A stretch of DNA of 64,000 nucleotides, from the NCBI RefSeq assembly GCF_011397635.1, contig NC_064772.1:14399035-14463034 (forward strand). Direction: 5' to 3'. Each line of letters opens with the position of its first letter. Within the stretch, counting starts at the first letter, position 1. Below the pieces are notes generated by a model. It had not been told where the DNA came from, ran no database searches, and saw only the letters and a list, made by a program, of their open reading frames with translations. This document shows positions 62,105 through 64,000 of this stretch, in pieces. This DNA comes from Epinephelus fuscoguttatus (lineage: Eukaryota; Chordata; Actinopteri; Perciformes; Serranidae). The translations under genes and the position numbers were made by a program.

Positions 62105-62299
62105 CTGAAAAACAAGTGACAGTGCTGCTTAGTGATCAGCTTCACTCTGCTGAAAAAGCTGAACTTCAGGAACAAACATGATGCAGACTGTGTGTAAATC
62201 AGTTCATTTTCTATATTCACTGACATACTTGTTATATTGTGTTTGAAACATGAACATAGAGAAATTATTTATCTAAGAAAATAGCTTCATGGTTGAGAA

Positions 62300-63222
62300 C
62301 AGCCCAGTTGTCAGAAGAAAATGTTGGCATTGTACGTTTCTGTTCACTACAGATGTCACATTTATGCTTTTCCTATGTATCACATCAACGCTTCTAAAGT
62401 GAAGCAGTGTATGAGCTGACTTTGTCATCAGGAGGTGGAGGGGCAACCAAACATGGGTGTTCTCAAGTGACCCGCTTTTGAATTTCTAGCAGCTTTTGTG
62501 CCACCAAACTTGGGTGTTTTTTAGTGACCTGTGGTTGCCTTTTGTGGGGCTTTTGTGCAATCAAACATGGGAGTTCTTTACTGATTCCTCAGTTTATTTC
62601 AAGAGGCTTCTGTGAAACAAAACATGGGTGTTTTTAGTAACTCTTCAGTGCATTTTAGATCACTTTTATGCAACCAAACACGGGTGTTTTGAATGACCCA
62701 CAGCTGCATTTGCAGCAGCTTTTGTGAAACCAAACAAGCATGTATTTTAGAGACCTCAGGCTGCGTTTCCAACTATTGTACAACCCAACATGGGTGTTTT
62801 CATGCGATATGCGGCTGCGTTTTCAGTTTTTACATTGGTGCAACCAAACGTGGGTGTTTTTTTATTAACTCCTCAGTTAATGGCTTTTGTGCAACCAGAC
62901 ATGGGTGTATTTTAGTGGCCTGTCAGTGCATGTCCAGGGGTGTGTGCAACCAAACAAGTTTTTTTTTAGGGCCCTTCAGTTACATTTCCAGCAACATTTG
63001 TGCCAACAACTATTGATGCTTTAAGCCACAATATAATCTTTTCCCAACCATAATGAATGTTTTTTTTGTACTGACACATAACCACACATTAATCACAGCA
63101 TTGTTGAAATGTAAAAGAAAACATAAAGTTTCAAAGTACCCATTACATAATAATGTACAATGCAATATAGCCATGGTTTGCAGGAAGGTACAGTGCCAAC
63201 TTTTATTCTGGAGATTGGGTTG
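62300..63222. mobile_element. MITE-like element with internal ~60-bp tandem repeats, copy 3
   Basis: The left end CAGCCCAGTTG...GAAAATGTTGGCATTGTACG is mirrored by the right end GTACAGTGCCAACTTTTATTCTGG...GATTGGGTTG in inverted orientation. The core (62450-63000) holds about nine units of GTGCAACCAAACATGGGTGTTTT type. The right subterminal region (GCTTTAAGCCACAATATAAT, ATTAATCACAGCATTGTTGA) matches copies 1 and 2. Confidence 0.7.
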
Positions 63223-64000
63223 TTGAATAACAGTTAGTCTGGTATCAGTATCAGTTAATCAGTCAATATTGGCTTAACTGTGTACATAATACAGACAAAT
63301 ATTATTATAGCTTGTGGAGCAGCCTCATCCAGATTGGTGCAGGGAGTTACATATTTTTAAGATTTGTAAGAAAGGCAAACCTAAAAAAAAACTGCATCAT
63401 GTTTGAAAAGCACCTTACACAGTTTGTCCAATTTATATTTCCAGTTATTATTGGCTTAATTACAGCAAGTAAGACAAACTACAGATAAGTTAGAAACTGC
63501 ATCGTCATTACACTGCATGTGCAAAGGACAGACAGGCTACCACAAGAAGAAAACCAGTCATGTAATCATTGACCAGAGTCCAAAGCAGACCAGTGCTTTT
63601 GGGCTGAACTCCAACTTTAGCATTTAATTTACTTTCTGTCTTTCCGGATAGCACTCATTTTTATTACACACCTCCCTGTTTGCTTGATACAAATGCAAAT
63701 CACTGGTACTGTACATGCCATGACAGCTGGAGCGTGCAAACAGACATGCACACACTCTGCCTCCCATTCATGATATCACTGTTTCTGCATTATAATGTGT
63801 TCGTTTAGTAAGTTAACCACTAATACAGCAGTCCTGCCATAATAAGATGTTGATTCAACTGTGTGATCATATTGCGTTACACAAAGAGGCGTTTTATTTA
63901 GCCTATCCTTGGTTATAGGCTATAAACCGGATGGACATAGAAACACCTGTCAGGATGAAGCAATACAACACCACAGACTACATCCTCCAAAATGACCATA
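63223..64000. other. No exon recognised; upstream flank or intron 1 of copy D
   Basis: I looked on the minus strand for an exon encoding a hydrophobic anchor followed by an RC-type motif and a phase-2 donor, as in copies A-C, and did not find one. Confidence 0.4.

Noticed and set aside
62693-63016. Plus-strand ORF of 107 residues with Cys-rich repeats
   Set aside because: It translates the ~60-bp minisatellite of the MITE copy. The periodic Cys/Gly pattern comes from the DNA repeat.

Overview
The window is nuclear DNA from a ray-finned fish, probably a percomorph teleost. The evidence is split genes with GT-AG introns, sparse coding sequence, and many repeats of teleost type: Tc1-like transposons, hAT-like MITEs, tRNA-derived SINE-like repeats and non-LTR relics.

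Layout. (1) 1-16.5 kb: no exon found, probably intron or upstream DNA of fbxl7, with repeats and one broken Tc1 transposase. (2) 16.5-20.6 kb, plus strand: the last two coding exons of fbxl7, an SCF ubiquitin-ligase substrate receptor, then its 3' UTR. (3) 22-27.6 kb: repeats, a non-LTR retrotransposon relic and a decayed carboxylesterase. (4) 28-32 kb, minus strand: a complete small TNIP-family gene (A20-interacting, ubiquitin-binding coiled coil) with a GC-richer promoter that holds an NF-kB-like site. (5) 32-37.8 kb: repeats only, including a nested insertion. (6) 37.9-62.1 kb, minus strand: a tandem array of ADP-ribosyl cyclase genes (CD38/BST1 family). Four copies can be assembled exon by exon, and fragments of a fifth remain.

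The array is the main result. Read in transcription order it runs D (62.1-55.5 kb), C (54.4-51.0), B (48.7-45.8), relic E (44.5-43.9), A (43.7-37.9). All share one exon plan and the same intron phases. D keeps every catalytic and disulfide residue I checked, but its exon 1 was not found. C has lost exon 6, which carries the catalytic glutamate, with the frame preserved. B keeps the catalytic residues but lacks both partners of two conserved disulfides. A has an apparent signal peptide and a hydrophobic GPI-type tail, as in BST1/CD157, but also an in-frame stop in exon 3 and Trp to Gly at a catalytic position. So an NAD-consuming ectoenzyme family has been copied here and has diverged in anchoring, disulfides and catalytic residues.

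The fbxl7, TNIP and CD38-like genes have no obvious joint pathway. TNIP and CD38 both act in immune cells, but their adjacency may be chance. All coordinates were read by eye. Exon lengths and phases were checked for consistency, but no alignment or database search was run.
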